From Bacteroidales bacterium UBA1176 (GTDB lineage: Bacteria > Bacteroidota > Bacteroidia > Bacteroidales > WCHB1-69): a DNA stretch of 7,203 bases. Of this stretch, positions 1-5,205 are shown in pieces. A program made the position numbers and the translations under genes. Positions within the stretch are counted from its first letter, which is position 1. Each line of letters starts with the position of its first letter. Location of the stretch: the NCBI GenBank assembly GCA_002311645.1, contig DBYW01000027.1:1-7203 (forward strand), read 5' to 3'. The notes under the pieces are model-generated. The model did not search any database and was not told the origin of the DNA. It worked only from the letters and a program-made list of their open reading frames with translations.

Positions 1-794
1 CTGTAGGCGTCGTTCATATTCTTGATGAAGGGCACGATGCGGATGTGGTCGTCCTGCTCGGCGAGGAGCTTGGAGTCGATGTCGCGGAAGAACTGCTCGC
101 CGGTCTGCCACAGCAACTGGAGGTCGGCCTTGCGGAAGTCGTCCAGATGGGCCGCCATCGTCTTGTTGAGGGTAAGGGCGCCGAGACTGCCGCCGACGAC
201 GAGCACGGTCTTGCGCTCGGGGCTGAAATTGAAAAACTTGTAGGCGGCGGGGTTCTTGCGCTGGATGTTGAGAATCTCGGCGCGGATGGGGTTTCCGGTC
301 TTGACAATCTTCTCGGCGGGGAAATACTTCTGTAACCCGTCGTAGGCCACGCAGATGCGCTTGGCCTTGGGCGCGAGCATCTTGTTGGTGACCCCGGGGT
401 AGGAGTTCTGCTCCTGCAGCAGGGTGGGGATGCCGAGCCGGTCGGCGGTCTTCAGGGCGGGACCGCTGGCAAAGCCGCCTACGCCGATGGCGATGTCGGG
501 CTGGAAGTCGCGGATGATGGACTTGGCCTTGCGCATCGCGCGCAACAGCACGAAGGGCAGCTTGAGGTTCTTTTTGATGCCGGCCCAGGAGAAGTCACGG
601 CTGATACCGTAGATGGTCAGCCCCTCGATGGGGTAGCCTGCTTCGGGCACGCGCTGCATCTCCATTTTATTGTCTGCGCCGATGAAGAGAATCTCGGCGT
701 CGGGTTCTTCCTTGCGGATCTTGTTGGCGATGGCCAAGGCCGGGAAGATGTGTCCGCCGGTGCCGCCGCCGCTGATGAGGTATTTTCTTGCCAT
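1..794 (-). CDS. murG: MurG, UDP-GlcNAc:lipid I GlcNAc transferase (3' end outside window)
   Basis: MurG transfers GlcNAc from UDP-GlcNAc to lipid I on the inner face of the cytoplasmic membrane, giving lipid II, the last cytoplasmic step of peptidoglycan precursor synthesis. 264 residues are visible; family members are usually about 360, so roughly the last quarter, including the end of the UDP-GlcNAc-binding lobe, lies beyond base 1. The start MARKYLISGGGTGGH carries the first glycine loop (residues 8-15). Further marks are IGVGGFASGP (103-112, second glycine loop), LQEQNSYPG (126-134, where many homologues have HEQN), GNPIR (167-171) and GGSLGA (201-206, third glycine loop, GGSQGA in E. 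coli). The reading frame is intact. The ATG at 792-794 is chosen because it sits just before the conserved N-terminal motif and about 24 nt below a good promoter. MurG normally follows ftsW in the dcw cluster; here it follows a ribosomal unit and a terminator. Confidence 0.97.
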   Translation of the reverse strand, partial: MARKYLISGGGTGGHIFPALAIANKIRKEEPDAEILFIGADNKMEMQRVPEAGYPIEGLTIYGISRDFSWAGIKKNLKLPFVLLRAMRKAKSIIRDFQPDIAIGVGGFASGPALKTADRLGIPTLLQEQNSYPGVTNKMLAPKAKRICVAYDGLQKYFPAEKIVKTGNPIRAEILNIQRKNPAAYKFFNFSPERKTVLVVGGSLGALTLNKTMAAHLDDFRKADLQLLWQTGEQFFRDIDSKLLAEQDDHIRIVPFIKNMNDAY

Positions 795-817
795 AGGAGT
801 GGTTTTATTAGGTGATG

Positions 818-847
818 CAAAAATACAAAAAAAGGAATACGGTCAAG
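818..847 (-). promoter_or_regulatory. Bacteroidota-type promoter for murG
   Basis: On the minus strand the -7 box TATTTTTG (818-825) fits the Bacteroidota consensus TAnnTTTG exactly. CTTG (844-847) lies upstream as the -33 element, with 18 nt between TTG and the -7 box, close to the usual spacing. The start of transcription would fall near 812, giving murG a leader of about 18 nt. It lies downstream of the rpsS terminator, so murG begins its own transcription unit. Confidence 0.72.
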
Positions 848-873
848 CGGTGTGGGGATAGAGGTTGTCGGGC

Positions 874-905
874 AAAAAAAAATCCCTGGGCGTTGCTCAG
901 GGATT
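874..905 (-). terminator. Intrinsic terminator of the rplC-rpsS unit
   Basis: Read on the minus strand, an 11-bp stem (881-891 with 895-905, one G-T pair, three-base loop) is followed directly by nine T residues (874-882, the first two inside the stem). This is a classical rho-independent terminator about 76 nt past the rpsS stop. There is no T run on the plus-strand side, so it acts in one direction only. It marks the true end of the ribosomal unit, where rplV would normally continue. Confidence 0.9.
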
Positions 906-980
906 GTCATATAGAGTGGATAATGAATATCGCGGGAAGGAAATAATCTGTCTTCTGACTCGAAAATCGTAATTCGAAAC

Positions 981-1259
981 TTACTTGGATCCTTTGTCCT
1001 TGTTGCCGGCGTGTCCTCTGAAGATACGCGTAGGGGCGAATTCACCCAGCTTGTGTCCAACCATGTTCTCGGTCACGTAGACGGGGATGAATTTGTTCCC
1101 GTTGTGAACGGCGATGGTAAGGCCAACGAAGTCGGGGGAAATCATAGAGGCGCGGGACCATGTCTTGATGGTGCTCTTCTTGCCAGACTCCTGGGCAGCG
1201 ATGACGCGTTGTTCCAGTTTGTAGTGGATAAAGGGGCCTTTTTTTAATGAACGACTCAT
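981..1259 (-). CDS. rpsS: Small subunit ribosomal protein S19
   Basis: S19 sits in the head of the 30S subunit next to S13 and contacts 16S rRNA near the A-site finger bridge. The 92-residue protein begins MSRSLKKGPFIHYKLEQ, as in most bacterial S19, and carries the family signature HNGNKFIPVYVTENMVGHKL followed by GEFAPTR and the basic tail GHAGNKDKGSK. Length is normal for the family. The gene lies 17 nt after rplB and is the last gene of this unit. In most bacteria rplV follows within a few bases, but here there is non-coding sequence with a terminator. No Shine-Dalgarno sequence is seen, as usual in the phylum. Confidence 0.99.
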   Translation of the reverse strand: MSRSLKKGPFIHYKLEQRVIAAQESGKKSTIKTWSRASMISPDFVGLTIAVHNGNKFIPVYVTENMVGHKLGEFAPTRIFRGHAGNKDKGSK

Positions 1260-1276
1260 AGTAATGCGCTTTTAGA

Positions 1277-2101
1277 TTATTTCTTTCTTCTTTCAATGAT
1301 ATATTGGCTGGAATTCTTCTTCGGGTGTCTGGTTTTGTAGCCCTTGGAAGGAATACCGCGACGGGAGCGGGGATGTCCGCCGGATGCACGGCCTTCACCA
1401 CCACCCATGGGGTGATCGACGGGGTTCATGACAACGCCACGGTTGCGGGGACGTCTGCCGAGCCAGCGGCTACGACCGGCCTTACCGGACACTTCGAGGC
1501 TGTGGTCGCCGTTGGAGACGATGCCGATAGTGGCCTTGCAGGCGCAGAGGATCATGCGGGTTTCGCCGGAAGGCAGTTTGATGACTGCGTATTTTCCGTC
1601 GCGGGACATCAGCTGGGCGTAGGAGCCGGCGCTGCGGGCGATCTTGGCGCCTTGTCCCGGGCGCATCTCGATGTTATGGATGATGGAGCCAAAGGGAATC
1701 TCGCCAATAGGCAGGCAGTTGCCCAAGTCGGGGGCGACGCCGGTGCCGCTGAGGATTTCCTGGCCGACCTTGATGCCGTGGGGAGCCACGATGTAGCGCT
1801 TCTCGCCGTCGGCGTAGAAGAGCAGGGCGATACGAGCCGAACGGTTGGGGTCGTACTCGATGGTCTTCACGGTGGCAGGAATGCCATCTTTGTCTCTCTT
1901 GAAGTCAATAATACGGTACATCTGCTTGTGACCGCCTCCGCGGTACCGTACCGTCATCTTACCACTGTTGTTTCTTCCGCCTGTCCGATGTTTAGGACAC
2001 AACAAACTCTTTTCGGGTGTGTTGGTGGTAATGTCGTCAAATGCGCTGATAACCTTGAAGCGCTGACCCGGCGTTACTGGTTTGTACTTTTTAAGTGCCA
2101 T
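1277..2101 (-). CDS. rplB: Large subunit ribosomal protein L2
   Basis: L2 is a primary 23S rRNA-binding protein required for subunit joining and peptidyl-transferase activity. The 274-residue protein is full length and shows the family landmarks: GGRNNSGKMTVRYRGGGHK (41-59), the OB-fold and SH3-like core with IEMRPGQGAKIARSAGSYAQ (144-163), and the C-terminal loop NPVDHPMGGGEGRASGGHPR (226-245). His230 matches the functionally important His229 of E. coli L2. The DHPMGGGEGRASGGHPRSR form is typical of Bacteroidota. The basic tail ends IIERRKK. It lies 6 nt after rplW and 17 nt before rpsS, clearly cotranscribed. Confidence 0.99.
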   Translation of the reverse strand: MALKKYKPVTPGQRFKVISAFDDITTNTPEKSLLCPKHRTGGRNNSGKMTVRYRGGGHKQMYRIIDFKRDKDGIPATVKTIEYDPNRSARIALLFYADGEKRYIVAPHGIKVGQEILSGTGVAPDLGNCLPIGEIPFGSIIHNIEMRPGQGAKIARSAGSYAQLMSRDGKYAVIKLPSGETRMILCACKATIGIVSNGDHSLEVSGKAGRSRWLGRRPRNRGVVMNPVDHPMGGGEGRASGGHPRSRRGIPSKGYKTRHPKKNSSQYIIERRKK

Positions 2102-2107
2102 TGTTTT

Positions 2108-2398
2108 TTAGATATTACTGTAAAAATCAATTTTTTGATCCTTGTCCACGAACACGAAGGCCTTTTTGAAATTGTTCTTGTGACCTGTGATGACGCCAGC
2201 CTTAGTATTACGGTTCTGGACTTTACCGCGTTGGATCAAGGTATTCACGCGGACTACTTTAACACCATAGACAGCCTCGATTTCGCGCTTGATTTCGGGT
2301 TTGGTGGCCTCGCGGGTCACCATGAAACCGTAGCGGTTGTACTTTTCAGCCGTCTGCGTCATTTTTTCGCTGATGATGGGTTTTATAATGATACTCAT
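2108..2398 (-). CDS. rplW: Large subunit ribosomal protein L23
   Basis: L23 lies at the exit of the peptide tunnel and is the docking site for trigger factor and the signal recognition particle. The 96-residue sequence fits the family: IIKPIISEKMTQTAEKYNRY at the N-terminus, a middle part EIKREIEAVYGVKVVRVNT, and RNTKAGVITGHKNNFKKAFV, which covers the extended rRNA-binding loop. It is of normal length, with a single plausible ATG start (2396-2398). It sits 24 nt after rplD and 6 nt before rplB in the standard S10-operon order. Nothing unusual is seen in the frame. Confidence 0.98.
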   Translation of the reverse strand: MSIIIKPIISEKMTQTAEKYNRYGFMVTREATKPEIKREIEAVYGVKVVRVNTLIQRGKVQNRNTKAGVITGHKNNFKKAFVFVDKDQKIDFYSNI

Positions 2399-2422
2399 TG
2401 TTTTTGTCGTTTAAAGGTTAAA

Positions 2423-3052
2423 TTATTCGCCTAACATTTTTTCCAGCTCCTTGAGGCAGCTTTCGCAGAGGATCAGGTGGCCGGCGTTGAGCACGTGGTA
2501 GGTGTTGGCCTCGCTGGCGCGCATCACTTGGGTGCGTTGCAGGTTGCGGGCGGAGAGGAAGACGTTGTTGTTCAGCTCGGGGGTGAGCAGGAGGGTCTTC
2601 TGACCGTCGAGCTTGAGGTTCTTGAGCATGTCCTTGTAAGCCTTCGTTTTGGGGGCGTCGAAGGAGAAGTCTTCCACCACGGTGATCTTGCCTTCCTGCT
2701 GCTTGTAGGTGAAGGCGGAGAAACGGGCGAGTCTCTTCACTTTCTTGTTGAGCTTGAAGGAGTAGTCGCGGGGATGAGGGCCGAACACGGTGGCGCCGCC
2801 ACGGATGGTCGGGCTCTTGATGCTACCGGCACGTGCGCCGCCAGTGCCTTTCTGGCGTTTGAGCTTGCGGGTGCTGCCTGACACGGTGGAGCGTTCCAGT
2901 GTGTCGTGGGTGCCGTGACGTTGGTTGGCCAAATATTGTTTAACGTCAAGCCAGATGGCGTGATCGTTAGGCTCCACGTTGAAGATATTGTCGTTCAATG
3001 TGGCCGTTCTTGCAGCTTCGCTGCCGTCTATTTTATATACTGTTAGCTCCAT
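2423..3052 (-). CDS. rplD: Large subunit ribosomal protein L4
   Basis: L4 is an early-assembly 23S rRNA-binding protein whose extended loop lines the nascent-peptide tunnel. In this 209-residue protein the tunnel loop is visible at about 63-105, with RQKGTGGARAGSIKSPTIRG (66-85) aligning with the E. coli segment that contains the macrolide-resistance position Lys63. The C-terminal part has the usual ARNL...ASEANTYHVLNA pattern (168-190). The ATG at 3050-3052 overlaps the end of rplC by 10 nt, implying translational coupling. E. coli L4 represses its own operon by binding the S10 leader; nothing in this sequence shows whether this L4 does so, but the rplC leader is structured (see leader entry). 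Confidence 0.99.
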   Translation of the reverse strand: MELTVYKIDGSEAARTATLNDNIFNVEPNDHAIWLDVKQYLANQRHGTHDTLERSTVSGSTRKLKRQKGTGGARAGSIKSPTIRGGATVFGPHPRDYSFKLNKKVKRLARFSAFTYKQQEGKITVVEDFSFDAPKTKAYKDMLKNLKLDGQKTLLLTPELNNNVFLSARNLQRTQVMRASEANTYHVLNAGHLILCESCLKELEKMLGE

Positions 3053-3672
3053 CTTTCAATTTTTAAATATGAACCATTGGATCCGGGAACGGAACCTTTG
3101 ACTAATAACAAATTCTTTTCTTGCACGATTTTGATGATCTGAAGGTTCGTGACTTTGACCTTGACGTTGCCCATCTGGCCGGCCATGCGCATGCCCTTGA
3201 ACACGCGGGAAGGGTAGGAGGATGCACCCATGGAACCGGGAGCTCTCAGACGGTTGTGCTGTCCGTGTGTGGCATCGCCGACACCGCGGAAACCGTGACG
3301 CTTCACAACACCTTGGAAACCCTTGCCCTTGGAAATGCCGCTGACATCGACAAATTCACCCTCGGTGAACACGCTCACGTCCAGCACTTCGCCGAAAGAC
3401 TTCTTGGAACCTTCCTCAAAACGGGTGAACTCGCGCACGATTCTCTTCGGCGTGGTGCCAGCCTTGGCGAAATGGCCCTTCAGAGGCTTTGTGGTGTTTT
3501 TCTCTTTCTTCTCGTCATAACCTAATTGGATGGCGCTGTAACCGTCCTTCTCGACGGTCTTGACTTGCGTGACGACGCAAGGACCAGCCTCTATCACTGT
3601 GCACGGCACGATCTTGCCGGAGGCATCGTAGATGCTAGTCATCCCAATTTTTTTTCCTAGTAATCCTGACAT
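3043..3672 (-). CDS. rplC: Large subunit ribosomal protein L3
   Basis: L3 binds 23S rRNA early in assembly and sends a loop close to the peptidyl-transferase centre. The start is set at the ATG 3670-3672, giving MSGLLGKKIGMTSIYD, the conserved L3 N-terminus. The frame stays open 16 codons further upstream, but those residues are not L3-like. The 209-residue protein has the central signature FVDVSGISKGKGFQGVVKRH (107-126), HGQHNRLRAPGSMGASSYPS (136-155) and VFKGMRMAGQMGN. Ala150 stands where E. coli L3 has Gln150, the residue methylated by PrmB, so that modification cannot occur here. It is the first gene of the unit, with no rpsJ before it, and it overlaps rplD by 10 nt. Confidence 0.98.
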   Translation of the reverse strand: MSGLLGKKIGMTSIYDASGKIVPCTVIEAGPCVVTQVKTVEKDGYSAIQLGYDEKKEKNTTKPLKGHFAKAGTTPKRIVREFTRFEEGSKKSFGEVLDVSVFTEGEFVDVSGISKGKGFQGVVKRHGFRGVGDATHGQHNRLRAPGSMGASSYPSRVFKGMRMAGQMGNVKVKVTNLQIIKIVQEKNLLLVKGSVPGSNGSYLKIERWS

Positions 3673-3787
3673 TTTTAGTTGGTTTATAAGTTTTTTATAC
3701 GTTTTTTGCGCATTTTGCAAACCATTCTTTGGTTATAACAAACTGACACAGACGCTGTTATATACTCTTTGCGGTTTGCTTTAATGA
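3673..3787 (-). promoter_or_regulatory. Structured 5' leader of the rplC unit
   Basis: The predicted leader RNA is about 115 nt. Near its 5' end two perfect 7-bp inverted repeats are nested: GCAAACC/GGTTTGC (3717-3723 with 3773-3779) outside and TATAACA/TGTTATA (3734-3740 with 3756-3762) inside. They are separated by 10 unpaired bases on each side, and the inner loop is 15 nt. Downstream the leader is A-rich and contains a nine-codon reading frame (3684-3713, MRKKRIKNL). Ribosomal protein operons are often controlled by one of their own products binding the leader, with L4 known in gammaproteobacteria. That such control operates here is inference. No T run follows the stems, so a translational or RNA-stability effect would be more likely than attenuation. 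Confidence 0.45.
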
Positions 3788-3792
3788 GCCTG

Positions 3793-3820
3793 CAAATATA
3801 CACTTTTTTCTGATATTCAA
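3793..3820 (-). promoter_or_regulatory. Bacteroidota-type promoter for the rplC-rpsS unit
   Basis: On the minus strand the -7 box TATATTTG (3793-3800) fits TAnnTTTG exactly. A TTG (3818-3820) lies 17 nt upstream as -33 element, slightly shorter than the usual spacing. Transcription would start near 3787. Its presence between rplC and the place where rpsJ would be expected supports rplC as the genuine first gene of the unit. Confidence 0.65.
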
Positions 3821-4036
3821 CTGCTTGTGCAAAAAATATTTATCAACACATTCTTTTGCGGTGATTGAAAACTGTCATTTTGGAAAATGTGTTATCCAAC
3901 TTTCAAATCGTGATATCATGACTTATCCTTGTTTTGTTGGAATATGCTCATGGAGTTGATTATATCACTATTTTTAATCAAGAAAGGGAATTATATACCT
4001 GACGGCACCAATGGGATTCCGCATTTTTTTTTGATT
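3821..4036. other. AT-rich intergenic stretch without a gene
   Basis: This segment lies between the rplC promoter and the GC-rich island. I find no credible coding frame, RNA gene or consensus promoter. It contains a small 6-bp palindrome (CATTTT/AAAATG at 3876-3889) and a run of nine T (4024-4032) just before the GC-rich island. The plus-strand frame open from 3929 has an implausible composition and its only long part lies across the repeat island, so it is not called. Confidence 0.6.
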
Positions 4037-4045
4037 TGGGCGTGC

Positions 4046-4138
4046 CGGCGCGGCGGCGGGAAACCACACATGGTTGTAGAGACGCTAGATTACGTCTCTA
4101 CGACAAACGCGCATGCAATCAAATTCGCCGCCGCGCCG
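4046..4138. repeat. Perfect 13-bp GC inverted repeat enclosing a second palindrome
   Basis: CGGCGCGGCGGCG at 4046-4058 is the exact reverse complement of 4126-4138. The 67 bases between include the GTAGAGACG palindrome in an AT-richer setting. As RNA or cruciform DNA this would form a very stable outer stem with the second hairpin in its loop. No T run follows on either strand, so it is not a standard terminator. Confidence 0.7.
4073..4104. repeat. GTAGAGACG/CGTCTCTAC palindrome
   Basis: The 12-base arms at 4073-4084 and 4093-4104 pair perfectly over 9 bp (GTAGAGACG with CGTCTCTAC) and over all 12 if one T-G pair is allowed, around an 8-base loop. Palindromes with this same stem wording are, as far as I remember, scattered through intergenic DNA of many cyanobacteria and Bacteroidota. 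Its position inside the 4046-4138 inverted repeat suggests that one repeat was inserted into another. Confidence 0.65.
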
Positions 4139-4492
4139 TCGGGCTTTACACTGCAATGGCGGGCAGCAGCGGAACAGGCGCTTGACAGTTTCTTCCCTTT
4201 TCGCAAATCTCCAAAGGTGAGCAACGGCTCCCCGCCCGCCATTTCCGTTGCAATCCCTCACGCACGCTCGTCGAACCTCACATCCGTTCCGCGGCGAACA
4301 ACATACACCCTCGTTTCAATCTTCTCCCGCGCCGCGATTGTCTCGCGCACGCATCCCTCCCATGGGTTGCAGCGCTCGTTCCTTACGCTTAACCCCTGGC
4401 CGCTCGGAGACCAGTCAATGCCAGCCCTGTGCCATCATGTTTATAACAACCCCAAAATTGTTTGGCGATGTTAAACCCATTGCGCTTTTTAT

Positions 4493-4500
4493 TATCTTTG
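4493..4500 (+). promoter_or_regulatory. -7 box of the promoter for the DUF5362-like gene
   Basis: TATCTTTG fits TAnnTTTG exactly and lies 27 nt before the start codon, giving a leader of about 20 nt. No clear TTTG or TTG stands at the usual -33 distance (around 4471-4474 the sequence reads TTAA), so only the -7 box is called. Confidence 0.55.
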
Positions 4501-4527
4501 CACCTTGTTTTAACCCTTTAAAAATTT

Positions 4528-5031
4528 ATGATTATGGAAAATACAGACTATAAGAACGAAGAGATGGCCCAGCCCATACACACCGGTGAGGAACCCCTTT
4601 TCAACGAGAACCAGCGCGAGCAGATGTCGCAGGCGTGCTCATACTTGATAAGCATCGGCAAGTGGATGAAATTCTTTTTCGTCATGGCGATTGTCTCTGT
4701 CTCTCTTACAATAATGGCTGGCCTCACCATCATCGCCTTCTCCTCGATGATCAGTGATATTCCGGATATGCCGAATTTCCCCTTTGTCACGATGGGGGTC
4801 ATTTATATGGCGGTGGGTGCCCTGAATCTGGTCCCGGCCATCTATATGAACCGCATTTCCAAAGCTGCCGAGAGGACTGTTGAGCTCGACGACAACGATG
4901 CGATGCTGGATTTCCTGAAGAACAACAAGTCCCTTTGGAAATTCCTCGGTATCCTGACCATAGTGATGATCGGCTTCAGCATCCTGATACTGCCCATCAT
5001 ATTCCTGTTTGCCGGCTTCGCGGGGTTCTGA
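4528..5031 (+). CDS. DUF5362-like three-helix inner-membrane protein
   Basis: A 167-residue protein of unknown function with a polar, acidic N-terminal arm (about 1-44) and three hydrophobic segments: about 48-75, 86-107 and 138-162. The linker between helices two and three is charged (RISKAAERTVELDDNDAMLD) and is followed by FLKNNKSLWKFLGILTIV. The layout SYLISIGKWMKFF...GVIYMAVGALNLVPAIYM...LKNNKSLWKFLGILTI closely resembles the DUF5362 family, small Bacteroidota membrane proteins without known activity; the match is by eye. ATG 4528 is used, though ATG 4534 (MENTDYKNEE) is equally possible. It has its own -7 box (4493-4500) and probably ends at the hairpin near 5130-5173. It is transcribed away from the ribosomal unit and seems unrelated to it. 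Confidence 0.85.
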   Translation: MIMENTDYKNEEMAQPIHTGEEPLFNENQREQMSQACSYLISIGKWMKFFFVMAIVSVSLTIMAGLTIIAFSSMISDIPDMPNFPFVTMGVIYMAVGALNLVPAIYMNRISKAAERTVELDDNDAMLDFLKNNKSLWKFLGILTIVMIGFSILILPIIFLFAGFAGF

Positions 5032-5095
5032 TGTCGCCGTGATGGGCTGAAAACAAAGGGATTTTCGTGGAGTGACAGTCGGGTTGTTTTTTTGT

Positions 5096-5103
5096 TATTT
5101 TTG
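5096..5103 (+). promoter_or_regulatory. -7 box, candidate promoter for the small lipoprotein gene
   Basis: TATTTTTG fits TAnnTTTG exactly. It is the only such box between the two plus-strand genes and would start transcription near 5109, about 97 nt before the lipoprotein ATG. The -33 side is weak: no TTG lies at the normal distance. If used, the transcript passes through the hairpin region at 5130-5180. Confidence 0.45.
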
Positions 5104-5129
5104 CAGCGCCTTACAATATAGGTGTTGTT

Positions 5130-5180
5130 CTGTCTATGTGGTTTTTCGGACTTGCCCATAGACGGCTTTTTTTCAAGTCC
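5130..5180 (+). terminator. Terminator hairpin with overlapping pseudoknot-forming repeat (possible attenuator)
   Basis: The first stem pairs GTCTATG (5132-5138) with CATAGAC (5157-5163). It extends outward by a T-G and a C-G pair (5130-5131 with 5164-5165) and inward by two G-C pairs past a bulged T5139. Seven T follow (5167-5173). This is a plausible intrinsic terminator for the upstream membrane-protein gene. In its loop GGACTTG (5148-5154) is perfectly complementary to CAAGTCC (5174-5180) just beyond the T run. The two stems interleave, giving H-type pseudoknot geometry or two competing folds. Because the only promoter box seen for the lipoprotein lies upstream, the element may act as a leader switch; this is inference. 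Confidence 0.6.
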
Positions 5181-5205
5181 TTAATATGAATAAATAAAAA
5201 ATGTC

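Larger units (their letters stand above)
4037..4445. repeat. GC-rich non-coding island rich in inverted repeats, probable dispersed element
   Basis: Base composition changes sharply from AT-rich flanks to a GC-rich block that starts GGGCGTGCC and runs to about the TTATAACAACCCC segment. It holds a perfect 13-bp GC inverted repeat (4046-4058 with 4126-4138), a 10-bp inverted repeat AATGGCGGGC/GCCCGCCATT (4155-4164 with 4234-4243), and a near-identical direct repeat CTCACGCACGC/CTCGCGCACGC (4257-4267 and 4342-4352). The wording GGGCGTGCC, TCGGGCTTT, TTGCAATCCCTCACGCACGC reminds me of GC-rich intergenic repeats in other Bacteroidota genomes; this is from memory and unchecked. No transposase or convincing protein is encoded. 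Its exact ends are uncertain and I see no target-site duplication. Confidence 0.5.

Noticed and set aside
617..1060. Open minus-strand frame spanning the murG start, the terminator and the rpsS end
   Set aside because: It runs through a strong terminator and overlaps two certain genes in other frames; its sequence resembles no family.
1304..2434. Open plus-strand frame of 376 codons opposite rplB and rplW
   Set aside because: It lies antisense to two unmistakable ribosomal protein genes; long open frames opposite biased coding sequence are common, and the translation (alanine-, glycine-, valine- and aspartate-rich) resembles no protein I know.
3673..3720. Upstream extension of rplC by 16 codons (MQNAQKTYKKLINQLK)
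   Set aside because: L3 proteins begin at the MxGLLGKKIGMT motif; the extension starts at TTG, is A-rich leader sequence, and overlaps the outer leader stem.
3876..3889. Palindrome CATTTT-GG-AAAATG
   Set aside because: Two-base loop and AT-only stem in AT-rich DNA; likely chance, and it lies upstream of the rplC promoter without a clear link to it.
3929..4474. Open plus-strand frame of 181 codons in the intergenic region
   Set aside because: It crosses the AT-rich stretch, a perfect 13-bp inverted repeat and a palindrome, changes composition abruptly, and has no promoter with the right box. Better explained as read-through of a non-coding repeat element.
4842..5159. Minus-strand frame opposite the DUF5362-like gene
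   Set aside because: Antisense to a gene with clear membrane segments and promoter box; no start context and no recognisable protein.
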